Positions 51,916-61,028 are shown, counted from the first letter of the stretch. The stretch: 64,000 nucleotides of DNA from Bacillota bacterium (GCA_019423125.1 JAHZBZ010000008.1:23124-87123), one strand, 5' to 3'. Program-made: numbers and translations. Notes: generated from the sequence alone by a model not told the origin.

Positions 51916-51944
51916 TTGACTTTTTCAGCTGAATCATGTATAAT
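51916..51944 (+). promoter_or_regulatory. Promoter of rny
   Basis: TTGACT (51916-51921), 17 bases, TATAAT (51939-51944). A leader of about 85 bases with a small hairpin (GGCGC/GCGCC near 51975-51990) precedes the gene. Confidence 0.85.
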
Positions 51945-52035
51945 AAAAGAGGTGTAAAAATGGGCGGAGTTTGGCGCTGTGGCGCCGATGCAAGCTCTTT
52001 TCGCCGAGAAAAGTATTTTTTGCAGGAGGCTTTAG

Positions 52036-53646
52036 ATGTTTGATCCGATGAGCTCCCTGTTTCTCGCAAGCGTGTCCGTCGGCGTATTCGTGGGCGTGCT
52101 TGTCGGCGCTATTGTAGTTTTTGCCGCCATCGGTTTTTTTGTCGGATATCTTCTTCATAAGAAGGGGATCGACAAGAAATTCGGTGAAGTCAATCAGAGA
52201 ATCAAAATAATGCTTGAAGAAGCGGAAAGCGAGAGCAAAGCATTAAAAAAAGAAGCTATTTTAGAGGCGAAGGAACAGGACTTAAAATTACGCAACGAAT
52301 TTGAAAGAGAGACCAAAGAGAAAAAGATCGAACTGCAGAAGGCTGAACAGCGCCTGATGCAGAAAGAGGACAACCTCGACAAAAAAGAGGACGCGATCTC
52401 AAAACGCGCGGACGCTCTCGAACAGCAGCAAAAAAATCTTGTCCGCCAGGAAGGCGAGATCAAGAAGATGCAGGAAAAAGTCAATCATCAGCACGATCTG
52501 ATGATCCAGGAACTAGAAAAAGTCGCTCAGCTCACCCGCGAGGAGGCAAAGCGCATCCTCACCGAGAACATTCTCGACGAGACCAGGCGCGACGTCGCCG
52601 TGCAGGTCCGTAACATCGAACAGCAGGCGAAGGACGAGGCGGAGACCAGCGCAAAGAGGATCATCAGCCTTGCCGTTCAGCGCTGTGCGAGCGATCACGC
52701 GAGCGAGATCACCGTTTCCGTTGTTCCGCTGCCCAATGACGACATGAAGGCGCGCATCATCGGCCGCGAAGGCAGAAACATCCGCGCGCTGGAAAATGCG
52801 ACGGGCATCGAGCTGATCATCGACGACACTCCCGAAGTCGTCATTCTTTCCGGGTTCGATCCCGTCCGCAGAGAAGTCGCGCGAATTGCGCTTGAAAAGC
52901 TCATCAGCGACGGCAGGATCCATCCCGCACGTATCGAGGAGACCGTCGAAAAGGTCAAAAAAGAGCTCGATCAACAGATCAAAGAGAACGGCGAAGCCGC
53001 GATGTTCGAGGTCGGCATCTTCGGATTGCATCCCGAACTCATCAAACTTCTCGGTCGCCTCAAATACCGCACGAGCTACGGCCAAAACGTTTACAAACAC
53101 TCCGTTGAGGTCGCACAGCTTGCGGGCATCATGGCGGCAGAGCTCGGTCTGGACGTCAACCTGGCCAAGCGCGCGGGACTTCTGCACGACATCGGCAAGG
53201 CGGTCGACCACGAACAGGAAGGCACCCACATCCAGATCGGTGCAGACATCGCCAAGAAGTACAAGGAGAGCAACAACGTCGTCAATGCGATCATGGCGCA
53301 CCACGGCGACGTCGAGCCCAAGACGATAGAGGCTGTTCTCGTGCAGGCCGCGGATGCGATCTCGGGTGCAAGGCCGGGCGCACGCAGAGAGACGAGCACG
53401 AATTACATCAAACGCCTCGAACAGCTCGAGCAGATCGCCTCTTCTTTCAAGGGTGTCGAAAAGAGCTATGCCATTCAGGCGGGCAGAGAGGTGCGCGTCA
53501 TCGTCAAACCCGAACAGATCGACGATGCGCAGACGCTCTTCCTTGCAAAGGACATCGCAAAGAAGATCGAGCAGGAACTCGAATATCCCGGTCAGATCAA
53601 AGTCAACGTCATCCGCGAATTCCGCGGTGTCGAATACGCAAAATAA
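52036..53646 (+). CDS. rny: Ribonuclease Y
   Basis: A 536-residue membrane-anchored endoribonuclease that starts mRNA decay. One N-terminal helix (about 15-40) anchors it, followed by a long charged coiled coil (about 45-200), a KH domain (GREGRNIRALENATGIELIID) and the HD domain with AGLLHDIGKAVDHE (about 383-396). AGGAGG precedes the ATG. The order recA ... rny matches other Bacillota. Confidence 0.97.
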   Translation: MFDPMSSLFLASVSVGVFVGVLVGAIVVFAAIGFFVGYLLHKKGIDKKFGEVNQRIKIMLEEAESESKALKKEAILEAKEQDLKLRNEFERETKEKKIELQKAEQRLMQKEDNLDKKEDAISKRADALEQQQKNLVRQEGEIKKMQEKVNHQHDLMIQELEKVAQLTREEAKRILTENILDETRRDVAVQVRNIEQQAKDEAETSAKRIISLAVQRCASDHASEITVSVVPLPNDDMKARIIGREGRNIRALENATGIELIIDDTPEVVILSGFDPVRREVARIALEKLISDGRIHPARIEETVEKVKKELDQQIKENGEAAMFEVGIFGLHPELIKLLGRLKYRTSYGQNVYKHSVEVAQLAGIMAAELGLDVNLAKRAGLLHDIGKAVDHEQEGTHIQIGADIAKKYKESNNVVNAIMAHHGDVEPKTIEAVLVQAADAISGARPGARRETSTNYIKRLEQLEQIASSFKGVEKSYAIQAGREVRVIVKPEQIDDAQTLFLAKDIAKKIEQELEYPGQIKVNVIREFRGVEYAK

Positions 53647-53659
53647 TAAAACATTTTTG

Positions 53660-53689
53660 GACCGCAGGGCAAAAGCCCTGCGGTCTTTT
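53660..53689 (+). terminator. Intrinsic terminator 1 after rny
   Basis: Perfect 11-base stem (53660-53670 with 53675-53685), AAAA loop, TTTT. Confidence 0.9.
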
Positions 53690-53711
53690 CCTGTCCGCAG
53701 AATAGTATTTT

Positions 53712-53739
53712 CCCTTCGGTTCGCCGGAGGGCTTTTTTT
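53712..53739 (+). terminator. Intrinsic terminator 2 after rny
   Basis: 8-base stem with one T-G pair (53712-53719 with 53724-53731), TTCG tetraloop, then CTTTTTTT. Confidence 0.85.
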
Positions 53740-53751
53740 GGGCGGAAATGC

Positions 53752-53774
53752 GTACGGCAAGCCGTACATTTTTT
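53752..53774 (+). terminator. Intrinsic terminator 3 after rny
   Basis: GTACGG/CCGTAC stem (53752-53757 with 53762-53767), CAAG loop, then ATTTTTT. Confidence 0.65.
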
Positions 53775-53833
53775 GTCATACGGCGAAGGGGCGGGAAATA
53801 TAAATAAGTATAGCTTTTCGGGAGGGACGAGCC

Positions 53834-54724
53834 GTGCTTGATTTTTTGACTGACAAGTTCAAAGACGCGATCCGAAATCTGAACGGCAATCTTCTCTACG
53901 AGGTCCGTATCCGAGCGAATAAGCCCACGCTTGTAAACTACGGCGGAAAATACTGTCTTCTCGGGCCGTTCGGGATCGCGGGCTCGGCGAGCGGAGCGTT
54001 GCGCGCCTGCTATGCCGACATCGAAGAGATCATCTACCGTGCGAGCGAGTTTTCCGTTTATTCGGTGACGGAACAGCTGCGGCAGGGATTTTTAACGGGT
54101 TCGGGCGGCGAGCGCATAGGCCTTTCAGGCATCTTTGTCTACGAAGGGGGGGACAGCTTCACTGTCAAAGAGGTCACGTCGCTGAATGTGCGCGTCCCGC
54201 ACGAGGTGCGCGGATGCAGTCTTCCCGTCTATAAGGTGTGTTTTTCGGGCGGTCTTTCCAGCGTGCTCATCCTCTCGGCGCCCGGGTGCGGCAAGACGAC
54301 GATACTTCGTGATCTTGCGCGGCAGATCAGCGAAACGGGGCCGATCAACATCCTCATCGACGACGAGCGGAACGAGATCTCGGCGGCATACCGCGACTTT
54401 TCGCTGGATGTCGGCGCCTATTCGGACATAATCCGCTATTCCTACAAGCGCGAGGCGCTCGCCTGTGCGGTGCGCGCGATGCGGCCCGATCTGATCGTCA
54501 CGGACGAGCTGGCGGGGGAAGAGCTTGCGGAAGTGGCGCGTTGTATTCGCGCGGGGGTGTACGTCGTCGCGTCCGCACATGCACGGGACATTGCGAGCGC
54601 TTCGCAAATTCCGTTCCTGGGACAGGCGATACAGGAAAAGCTGTTCGACTATTATGTCGTTCTCGCGGCGGGGAAGATCGGGGAGATCGAAGGGATCTAC
54701 GACAGGGAGCTGTGCGCATGCTGA
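53834..54724 (+). CDS. spoIIIAA: Stage III sporulation protein AA
   Basis: A 296-residue secretion-type ATPase, the cytoplasmic motor of the SpoIIIA-SpoIIQ channel. Walker A is SAPGCGKTTILRDLA (about 148-162), with IDDERNEI and RPDLIVTDELAG as Walker B region. The start is GTG after GGGAGGG. First gene of a complete eight-gene operon; a sigma-E promoter is expected in the gap after the rny terminators, but I could not identify one with confidence. Overlaps the next gene by 7 bases. Confidence 0.95.
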   Translation: MLDFLTDKFKDAIRNLNGNLLYEVRIRANKPTLVNYGGKYCLLGPFGIAGSASGALRACYADIEEIIYRASEFSVYSVTEQLRQGFLTGSGGERIGLSGIFVYEGGDSFTVKEVTSLNVRVPHEVRGCSLPVYKVCFSGGLSSVLILSAPGCGKTTILRDLARQISETGPINILIDDERNEISAAYRDFSLDVGAYSDIIRYSYKREALACAVRAMRPDLIVTDELAGEELAEVARCIRAGVYVVASAHARDIASASQIPFLGQAIQEKLFDYYVVLAAGKIGEIEGIYDRELCAC

Positions 54725-55188
54725 AATTTTTGCTCTGTGCGGCGATCCTCGTGCTTTGCACGGCGTGTGCATTTCTCTTCACGCGCAAGTACAGGATGCG
54801 CAAGGATTTTTACTATAACTTTTTGCTCTTCAATACGCGCCTCGCAAACGAGGTGAGTTACACGCGCATCCCGCTTCCTTCCTTTCTGGAAAAATATCGG
54901 TTCGACGGGGATTTTGCGAGAATGCTGGAAAAAAAGAAGAAGAGTGATTTTGCGGAGGGGACGGATGTGTTCTCTTACCTGAATCAGGACGAGAACAAGT
55001 TTTTGGGCGACTATTTCCGCATGATCGGTCGGAGCGACGCCGCGTCGCAGAAGGCGTACCTTCTCTCCGTCCGACAGGAACTTGAGGACAAAAAGAAGAA
55101 GTGCGAAGAACAGTACTCGAGTTACTTTTCTCTTTTTTTAAAACTCGGGTTTCTTGCGGGGCTCATTCTAGTCATTCTGATCGTCTGA
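54718..55188 (+). CDS. spoIIIAB: Stage III sporulation protein AB
   Basis: A 156-residue protein with a helix at each end and a helical, charged middle part (FNTRLANEVSYTRIPLPSFLEKY), resembling GspF-type platform fragments. It is the SpoIIIAB of the mother-cell channel. ATG 54718 lies inside spoIIIAA; the longer upstream frame is only a shadow. Confidence 0.9.
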   Translation: MLKFLLCAAILVLCTACAFLFTRKYRMRKDFYYNFLLFNTRLANEVSYTRIPLPSFLEKYRFDGDFARMLEKKKKSDFAEGTDVFSYLNQDENKFLGDYFRMIGRSDAASQKAYLLSVRQELEDKKKKCEEQYSSYFSLFLKLGFLAGLILVILIV

Positions 55189-55198
55189 GGAGGCGGGC

Positions 55199-55396
55199 AT
55201 GGACATCGACATCATCTTCAAGATCGCCGCGGTCGGCATCGTCGTGACGATCGTCTGCCAGGTATTGAAAAAATCCGATCGGGACGACATTGCGACCATT
55301 GTCAGCCTTGCGGGGCTTGTCATCGTCCTTGCCGTCGTCATCGACATGGTGGCCGATCTGTTCGAGTCCGTCCGCAATATCTTTGACCTGTTCTGA
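55199..55396 (+). CDS. spoIIIAC: Stage III sporulation protein AC
   Basis: A 65-residue, two-helix membrane protein beginning MDIDIIFKIAAVGIVVTIV with the conserved LKKSDRDD loop. GGAGG precedes the ATG. Length and order match SpoIIIAC. Confidence 0.94.
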   Translation: MDIDIIFKIAAVGIVVTIVCQVLKKSDRDDIATIVSLAGLVIVLAVVIDMVADLFESVRNIFDLF

Positions 55397-55398
55397 CG

Positions 55399-55794
55399 AT
55401 GAGCGAACTGATAAAGATCATCGGCGTCGGGCTGGTAACGTGTGTCTGTGCGCTCTTGCTCAAAAACACGCGCCCCGAACTTTCTCTTGCGGTCACGGTT
55501 GCGGGCGTCGTGATCATGCTGATCTTCTCGCTGGACATCCTCTCGGCTTCTTTCGGATTCTTTGCAGAGATCGGCGAAAAGACGGGCATCGACAGCGCGT
55601 TGGTCAAGCTGCTTTTGAAGATCGTCGCGATCGGGTATCTCGTCGAGTTTGCCGCGGGGATCTTGGAAGATTTCGGAAGCAAGAGTCTTGCGGACAAGCT
55701 CGTCTTTGCGGGGAAGGTGGTCATCTTCACGATGTCCGTCCCCATTCTTCGCAGCCTCGTCGAGCTGATCGGCGGTTTTTTGGAGCTCGTATGA
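55399..55794 (+). CDS. spoIIIAD: Stage III sporulation protein AD
   Basis: A 131-residue membrane protein with about four helices. The ATG lies 2 bases after the spoIIIAC stop with no strong ribosome site, suggesting coupling. The KLLLKIVAIGYLVEFAAGILEDFG block is typical of SpoIIIAD. It overlaps spoIIIAE by ATGA. Confidence 0.93.
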   Translation: MSELIKIIGVGLVTCVCALLLKNTRPELSLAVTVAGVVIMLIFSLDILSASFGFFAEIGEKTGIDSALVKLLLKIVAIGYLVEFAAGILEDFGSKSLADKLVFAGKVVIFTMSVPILRSLVELIGGFLELV

Positions 55795-56969
55795 AAAAGA
55801 AGGTGTTTCTCATTCTTCTTGTCCTCGCGTTCACGTTTGCAGGCTTCTCTTTTACGACCGTGAGTGCGGCGGAGGAGGAGTCTGACGATTTGAACACGAA
55901 TATAGAGGAGATACTCGGCGAGCTCGATCTTGAAGAGCTCGAGGAATACCTCGCCTCATTGACGCAGGAACAGCGCGACGCATTCGGGGCAAGCTTTTTC
56001 GAAAAGGTGCTTTCCGTCATAAACGGAGACTTTGCGCTCGATTATGACAACGTCTTTTCGGCGATCGCGGGATTGGTGTTCGAGAACGTGTCGGCTTTGC
56101 TCCCTTCCTTTTGCGTCATCTGTGCGATCGCGATACTTTGCGGGCTTTTGAATCAGTTCAAAAGCGCCTTTTCCGAAAAGGGCACCGCAAAACTCATCCA
56201 TTTTGTCGGCTATTCTTCCATCCTCGTCGTTCTTCTCTCGACGCTCACGCAGGTCATCGGCGCCTGTTCGGACGGTGTGCTGTCCATGCAGACGCAGATG
56301 CAGGCGATCTTTCCCGTGCTCCTCACGCTGATCGCGACGAGTGGCGGCACCGTGTCGGTCGCTGTATATCAGCCCGCCGTGCTCTGTCTGAGCGAGATCA
56401 TCGTATCGGTCGTGACTTCCGTCGTCTTTCCGCTTGCGACGCTCATCTGTGTTCTGAACATGGTAGGGCATCTGAGCAAGGAGATACGCCTTAAAAACTT
56501 CTGTGCGCTCTTTTCGGGGATCATAAAGTGGGTCCTCGGCATCTCTCTTGCGGCGTTTACCGTCTTTCTCACGGTACAGGGCATCACCTCTGCAACGTAT
56601 GACGGGCTCTCTTTCAAGGCGGCAAAATATGCCATCAGCAATTCCGTGCCCATTATCGGCGGCTTTTTGGGAAGCGGCTTCGATCTCGTCATCGCAGGAA
56701 GCGTACTCATAAAGAATGCGGTCGGGTCTTGCGGCATCCTGCTTCTCGTGCTCGTCGTCGCCTCTCCGCTCTTTCAGCTTGTTGCTTACAATCTCTTTTT
56801 AAAGTTGAGTGCCGCCGTCACGGAACCGGTGGGGGATACGGGAATCTCCGATTTTCTCGGGTCGCTCTCCAAGACCGTCAATTTCTTTACGGCAGGGCTT
56901 CTTGCGGTGAGTTTTATGTATTTCATGACAATGCTGTTACTGATCTGTTCTTCCAACACGCTCTTCTGA
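55791..56969 (+). CDS. spoIIIAE: Stage III sporulation protein AE
   Basis: A 392-residue polytopic protein. It has a cleavable-looking signal sequence (residues 1-27, ending VSAAEEE), an acidic extracytoplasmic segment, then about seven or eight helices with the signature QMQAIFPVLLTLIATSGG and IPVVG-like VPIIGGFLGSGFD. SpoIIIAE is the large membrane channel subunit. It overlaps both neighbours. Confidence 0.94.
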   Translation: MKKKVFLILLVLAFTFAGFSFTTVSAAEEESDDLNTNIEEILGELDLEELEEYLASLTQEQRDAFGASFFEKVLSVINGDFALDYDNVFSAIAGLVFENVSALLPSFCVICAIAILCGLLNQFKSAFSEKGTAKLIHFVGYSSILVVLLSTLTQVIGACSDGVLSMQTQMQAIFPVLLTLIATSGGTVSVAVYQPAVLCLSEIIVSVVTSVVFPLATLICVLNMVGHLSKEIRLKNFCALFSGIIKWVLGISLAAFTVFLTVQGITSATYDGLSFKAAKYAISNSVPIIGGFLGSGFDLVIAGSVLIKNAVGSCGILLLVLVVASPLFQLVAYNLFLKLSAAVTEPVGDTGISDFLGSLSKTVNFFTAGLLAVSFMYFMTMLLLICSSNTLF

Positions 56970-57427
56970 TGCAGGGCTATATTCTCGGCGTATGCGGCGC
57001 CGCGATCTTATCCGCATTGATCACGATACTCCTGCCTGAAGGAAGGACGGGCAAGTTCGTCACGGGCATTCTTCGGCTTTTCTGCCTGCTCGTACTTCTT
57101 CTGCCGCTCTTTTCGCTTGCGGAGAGTTTCAGCTTCACTTTAAACGGAAAGGTAGAGCCTGACAGGGCATTCCTCGAATACATGTGCGAAGAGCGTGCGC
57201 GGGAAGAGGAACAGGATTTCGAAGCGCTCGCGCTCGAAAAACTGGATGCGGAGGTGGACGTCACGCTCACGGCTGAAGTGGTCGAATGGGAATATGTTGT
57301 GTCGAAGGTGACCATAAAAATCATAAAAACCGGAATGAACGGAGAGGACGGGCATATATTTATTATAGAGCGTCTGGGTGAACTCTCCGATCAGTTTTTT
57401 CCGGGTGCGGAGGTCTTCTATGAATGA
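56969..57427 (+). CDS. spoIIIAF: Stage III sporulation protein AF
   Basis: A 152-residue protein with two N-terminal helices, the motif LLPEGRTGKFVTGILRLFCL between them, then a soluble ring-forming-type domain. The ATG at 56969 overlaps the spoIIIAE stop (TGATG). Matches SpoIIIAF in length and order. Confidence 0.9.
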   Translation: MQGYILGVCGAAILSALITILLPEGRTGKFVTGILRLFCLLVLLLPLFSLAESFSFTLNGKVEPDRAFLEYMCEERAREEEQDFEALALEKLDAEVDVTLTAEVVEWEYVVSKVTIKIIKTGMNGEDGHIFIIERLGELSDQFFPGAEVFYE

Positions 57428-57902
57428 GACGAAGGCAACGGGGCTTGGCGAAAAGCTGAGATCGGGAAAGCTCTTTGAGATCGTCGCGATTGCGGCGCTC
57501 GCGCTCGTCGTTTTGCTTATCTTCGTGATGTCTTTCCAAAAGGAAGGGGAGGAGGACGCGCAGGACTATGCTTCCCTTCTCTCGGCGCGTCTGGAAAGCG
57601 TGCTCTCGTCCATCGAAGGGGCGGGAGAGGTGGACGTGTTTGTCCATGTCCGATCGGACGGCGAACGCGTCATCGCGATGCAGGAGAGCGTTTCGGCGGA
57701 CGGGACGATTGTCAGCGAACCTGTGCTTGTCGGCGGCGACGTCGTCGTGCTTGAAGAGAAAAAACCGGAAATAACGGGCGTGCTCGTCGTCGCGGAGGGT
57801 GCAGCGGACCTCAGTGTCCGTTTCAACCTTCTCGAAGCGGTGGCATCCGTTTTAGATATCGACCAAAGCATAATAAAGGTGTACCAAGGCAGCGGAAAGT
57901 AG
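57420..57902 (+). CDS. spoIIIAG: Stage III sporulation protein AG
   Basis: A 160-residue bitopic protein with one helix (about 20-38) and a C-terminal ring-building domain related to EscJ/FliF, with GAGEVDVFVHV and EITGVLVVAEGA. SpoIIIAG forms a large ring in the intermembrane space. Overlaps spoIIIAF by 8 bases. Confidence 0.92.
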   Translation: MNETKATGLGEKLRSGKLFEIVAIAALALVVLLIFVMSFQKEGEEDAQDYASLLSARLESVLSSIEGAGEVDVFVHVRSDGERVIAMQESVSADGTIVSEPVLVGGDVVVLEEKKPEITGVLVVAEGAADLSVRFNLLEAVASVLDIDQSIIKVYQGSGK

Positions 57903-57931
57903 ATCAGTAAATCAAGAAGGAGTAAAAGGAT

Positions 57932-58417
57932 ATGTCGAAAACCAAAAAGATCGTCATCATGTCGGGGCTCGTCTTGCTTCTCGCCGTGACCGCCGTTTTT
58001 AACTTTGTGCTGGCCGGCACGATCTCGAGCAATGCAGACAACGGCGTCACCACCGCAAACTATTTTGCGACTTACCGCAACGAGCGCACAACGGCGCGCA
58101 ACGAGGAGATCCTGCAACTCGATTCCATCATCGAGCAGGCGGAAGTAGGCAGCGAGGCGTATGAAGAGGCAATGGCTCTCAAACTCGAGATCGTCGGGAT
58201 CATGGAGCGCGAACTTCTCCTGGAAACGTACATCAAATCGGTCGGCTATCAGGATGCAGTCGTGAGCATCGGGATGGACTCGGACAACGTCAATGTCTTT
58301 GTCAATGCGGGCGAGCTCGCTTACAATGACTTTCTCTCCATCTACAACATCCTGACCGAAGAGGCGGGCTGTGACCCTGCGAACGTAAATATTATGCCGA
58401 TAAATTCGGAAAGTTAA
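57932..58417 (+). CDS. spoIIIAH: Stage III sporulation protein AH
   Basis: A 161-residue bitopic protein: one N-terminal helix (about 7-28), then a RING domain starting NYFATYRNERTTARNEEI, typical of SpoIIIAH, the mother-cell partner of forespore SpoIIQ. AAGGAG precedes the ATG. Last gene of the operon; no clear terminator follows. Confidence 0.94.
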   Translation: MSKTKKIVIMSGLVLLLAVTAVFNFVLAGTISSNADNGVTTANYFATYRNERTTARNEEILQLDSIIEQAEVGSEAYEEAMALKLEIVGIMERELLLETYIKSVGYQDAVVSIGMDSDNVNVFVNAGELAYNDFLSIYNILTEEAGCDPANVNIMPINSES

Positions 58418-58446
58418 AAAAAATACTGTTCAAATCGGAAAAAATG

Positions 58447-58455
58447 TGCTATAAT
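58447..58455 (+). promoter_or_regulatory. Extended -10 promoter of the Asp23 family gene
   Basis: TGCTATAAT (58447-58455) is a perfect extended -10 element. The -35 region (TGTTCA at 58427-58432) is weak. It separates vegetative genes from the spoIIIA operon. Confidence 0.6.
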
Positions 58456-58485
58456 ACCAATGAGAAAACTTTTTGGAGAAAGAGG

Positions 58486-58827
58486 ATGGCTATTTTCAAG
58501 AAAGTCCCCTCAGACGGACAGAAGGGAAAAGTATCTTACAACGCAGGCATCGTAAGCGGCATTGTCAATCTTGCTGTCTCCGAAGTGGAGGGCGTCGAGA
58601 TGATCGCGGGCAAGCGCGGGCTCAAGCTGTATTTTGAAAAAGAGGGCATCTATGCCGATATCTCGGTAAAGGTCGATTACGGCTATACGGTCCCGGATGT
58701 CGCCTTCAAGATCCAGCAGACAGTCAAGCACAACGTCGAAGCGATGACCAAATACAAGGTCGCAAAGGTCGATGTGTTTGTTGTCGGCGTCGATTTCCCG
58801 CAGGAGCACGCATTCGAACAAAACTGA
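58486..58827 (+). CDS. Asp23/Gls24 family envelope protein
   Basis: A 113-residue Asp23 (DUF322) protein of the YqhY type. Typical blocks: KVSYNAGIVSGIVNLAVSEVEGV, the YADISVKVDYGYTVPDVA strand and a final VDVFVVGVDF. The YqhY-nusB order downstream of spoIIIA is the Bacillota arrangement; YqhY has been linked to acetyl-CoA carboxylase control. ATG 58486 follows AGAAAGAGG; the upstream ATG at 58444 overlaps the -10 box and is rejected. Confidence 0.9.
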   Translation: MAIFKKVPSDGQKGKVSYNAGIVSGIVNLAVSEVEGVEMIAGKRGLKLYFEKEGIYADISVKVDYGYTVPDVAFKIQQTVKHNVEAMTKYKVAKVDVFVVGVDFPQEHAFEQN

Positions 58828-58841
58828 ATGGAGAAAACATC

Positions 58842-58880
58842 TTTCCCCTCGTTTTTTGCGAGGGGAAAATTTAAATTTTT
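58842..58880 (+). terminator. Terminator-like hairpin between the Asp23 family gene and nusB
   Basis: 10-base arms (58842-58851 with 58859-58868) around a T-rich loop, followed by ATTTAAATTTTTT. Confidence 0.6.
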
Positions 58881-58895
58881 TACAGGAACGGATTT

Positions 58896-59300
58896 ATGAG
58901 AAACAAGGCCAGAGAGTGCGCATTCAAGATCATTTTTGCTTCCATGTTCCATCCGGAGGAAGACGAGTCCTTCCGCCGCGGTGTCTATAAGGCGTTCGGA
59001 CTGGATGAAGAGGAGCGCGCCTATGCGGACAAGCTCCTTTCGCTCGTCGGAGAGCATCGTGAAGAACTCACCGAAGAACTCAACCGCTGTTCCATCGGCT
59101 TTTCAGACAAGCGCATGTTCCCCGCAGACAAGAGCCTTCTGCTCATGGCGATGGCGGAGATCCGCTACGCGGAAGATGTGCCGGACGTCGTTGCGATCGA
59201 CGAGGCGGTGGGGCTCGCAAAGAAGTATTCAACGGAAAAGAGCGCGGGATACGTCAACGGCGTTCTCGCGGCATTTATCAGCGGAGGAAAAGAGGAATGA
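58896..59300 (+). CDS. nusB: Transcription antitermination factor NusB
   Basis: A 134-residue all-helical NusB, which joins NusE (S10) on boxA RNA in rRNA antitermination. Start MRNKARECAFKIIFASMFHPEE and the C-terminal DVVAIDEAVGLAKKYSTEKSAGYVNGVL are diagnostic. The ribosome site is weak (AGGAAC). It overlaps folD by 4 bases. Confidence 0.93.
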   Translation: MRNKARECAFKIIFASMFHPEEDESFRRGVYKAFGLDEEERAYADKLLSLVGEHREELTEELNRCSIGFSDKRMFPADKSLLLMAMAEIRYAEDVPDVVAIDEAVGLAKKYSTEKSAGYVNGVLAAFISGGKEE

Positions 59301-60142
59301 GCGTATTGATCGACGGGAAAAAACTTGCAGCAAACATTCGCGGCGAGATCCGCGAAAAAGTTGAGCAGTTTGAATCGGAGCGCGGCAGGCAGATCGGGCT
59401 TGCCGTCGTCCTTGTGGGTGAAGACCCTGCCTCGCAGGTCTATGTGCGGAACAAGATCAAGGCGTGCGAAGAGGTGGGCATCAAGTCCTTTTCCTATCAC
59501 CTCCCCGCAGAGACGGACCAGGCTCAGCTTGAAGAGTTGATCGACGCGCTCGTCGCGGATGAGAAGGTGCACGGCATCCTCGTCCAGCTTCCGCTCCCCA
59601 AACATCTTGACGAGCGGAAGGCGCTTCGACGCATCCCTCCCGCAAAGGACGTGGACGGTTTTTGCGCGGAGAACGTCGGCAACCTCGCAATGAACCGCGA
59701 GACGATCGTCGCCTGCACGCCGTTCGGCGTGATGAAGATGCTCGAGCATTACGGGATCGACCCCAAGGGCAAGAGCGCGGTCGTTCTCGGCCGTTCGAAC
59801 ATCGTCGGAAAGCCGATGGCGATGCTTTTGCTCAATGCGGATGCGACTGTCACTGTGTGTCACAGCAAGACGCGCGATCTGAAAGCCGTCTGCGCGGCGG
59901 CGGACATCCTCGTCGTCGCGATCGGCCGCGCGAAATTCGTCACGGCGGACATGGTCAAAGAGGGAGCCGTCGTCATCGATGTCGGAATGGACAGGGACGA
60001 AAACGGAAAGCTCTGCGGCGACGTCGATTTTGACGCTGTCAAGGACAAGGCTTCGTATATCACGCCCGTGCCGGGCGGTGTCGGACCCATGACGATCACG
60101 ATGTTGCTCTACAACACGTTGATCGCTGCACAGAGGAGTTAA
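59297..60142 (+). CDS. folD: Bifunctional methylenetetrahydrofolate dehydrogenase/cyclohydrolase FolD
   Basis: A 281-residue FolD linking methylene-, methenyl- and formyl-tetrahydrofolate. Catalytic YVRNKIKACEEVGI (Lys near 56), GILVQLPLP, KDVDGF and the NADP motif VLGRSNIVGKPMA are intact, with TPVPGGVGPMTI at the end. It is 1 base from ispA; xseAB, common between them, are absent. Confidence 0.97.
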   Translation: MSVLIDGKKLAANIRGEIREKVEQFESERGRQIGLAVVLVGEDPASQVYVRNKIKACEEVGIKSFSYHLPAETDQAQLEELIDALVADEKVHGILVQLPLPKHLDERKALRRIPPAKDVDGFCAENVGNLAMNRETIVACTPFGVMKMLEHYGIDPKGKSAVVLGRSNIVGKPMAMLLLNADATVTVCHSKTRDLKAVCAAADILVVAIGRAKFVTADMVKEGAVVIDVGMDRDENGKLCGDVDFDAVKDKASYITPVPGGVGPMTITMLLYNTLIAAQRS

Positions 60143-60143
60143 T

Positions 60144-61028
60144 TTGAGAGAAGAATTTAAAGAAACACTTGACGCGTATCGCGTTCAATTCGATGAAGCG
60201 CTCGGCGAGTATTGCAAAGACTGGCAGATCAAACCTGCGGTGCTGGGCGAGAGTATACGTTATTCCCTTGCGGCGGGCGGAAAGCGCCTGCGTCCCGTGC
60301 TCATGTTTGCGGTCGCAAAGATGTTGGGCGGGCGATTGCAGGACGTCTCTGGTTTTGCGGTCGCGCTCGAGATGATCCATACCTATTCGCTGATCCACGA
60401 CGATCTCCCTGCAATGGACGACGACGACTTCCGCCGCGGACAGCCCTCCAATCACAAAAAATTCGGCGAAGGGCAGGCGATCCTCGCGGGAGACGCGCTC
60501 CTCAACGAGGCGTATTCTGTTTGCTTTGAAGAGAGCAAGAAGGGACGCACCTATCTCAATGCCGCCTGTGTCCTGTGCGCGAATGCGGGCGCTTCGGGCA
60601 TGGTCGCGGGGCAGTCCGCCGATCTGTTTTACCAGGGGAAAGAGGCGAGCAGAGCGGAAGCGGAATTTATCATTCTCAACAAGACCGCAAAGATGATCAT
60701 GTCCGCCGTCAGCATTCCCGCCTATGTGTACGGCGCGGACGAAAACATCATCGCCATTCTGACCGAATTCGGGAAAAACTTCGGCTTTCTGTTTCAGATC
60801 ACGGACGATCTGCTGGACGTCACGGGTGATTTTGAAAAGCTCGGCAAGACGGTCGGCAAGGACAAGGAAGAGAACAAGCTCTCCGCCGTTCGGCTTCTCG
60901 GCGAGGAAAGGGCGCGCGAGCGCGCAGAGCATTATGCGCAGATTTGTTGCAAGCTCCTCAACGAGCTTCCCTATGAGAGCGAATTTTTACAGGAACTGAC
61001 CGCGTACGTCCTTTCGAGGGAATCGTGA
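60144..61028 (+). CDS. ispA: Polyprenyl synthetase, geranyl/farnesyl diphosphate synthase type
   Basis: A 294-residue prenyltransferase. The first aspartate motif is HDDLPAMDDDDFRRG (about 85-97) and the second QITDDLLDVTGD (about 217). Start TTG at 60144 after GAGGAG. It extends isoprenoid units that include those made via IspG. Overlaps tlyA. Confidence 0.94.
   Translation: MREEFKETLDAYRVQFDEALGEYCKDWQIKPAVLGESIRYSLAAGGKRLRPVLMFAVAKMLGGRLQDVSGFAVALEMIHTYSLIHDDLPAMDDDDFRRGQPSNHKKFGEGQAILAGDALLNEAYSVCFEESKKGRTYLNAACVLCANAGASGMVAGQSADLFYQGKEASRAEAEFIILNKTAKMIMSAVSIPAYVYGADENIIAILTEFGKNFGFLFQITDDLLDVTGDFEKLGKTVGKDKEENKLSAVRLLGEERARERAEHYAQICCKLLNELPYESEFLQELTAYVLSRES

Noticed and set aside
53775..53833. 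Sigma-E promoter of spoIIIAA
   Set aside because: A CATAC-like element occurs near 53777, but no matching -35 at proper spacing was found, so it is not called.
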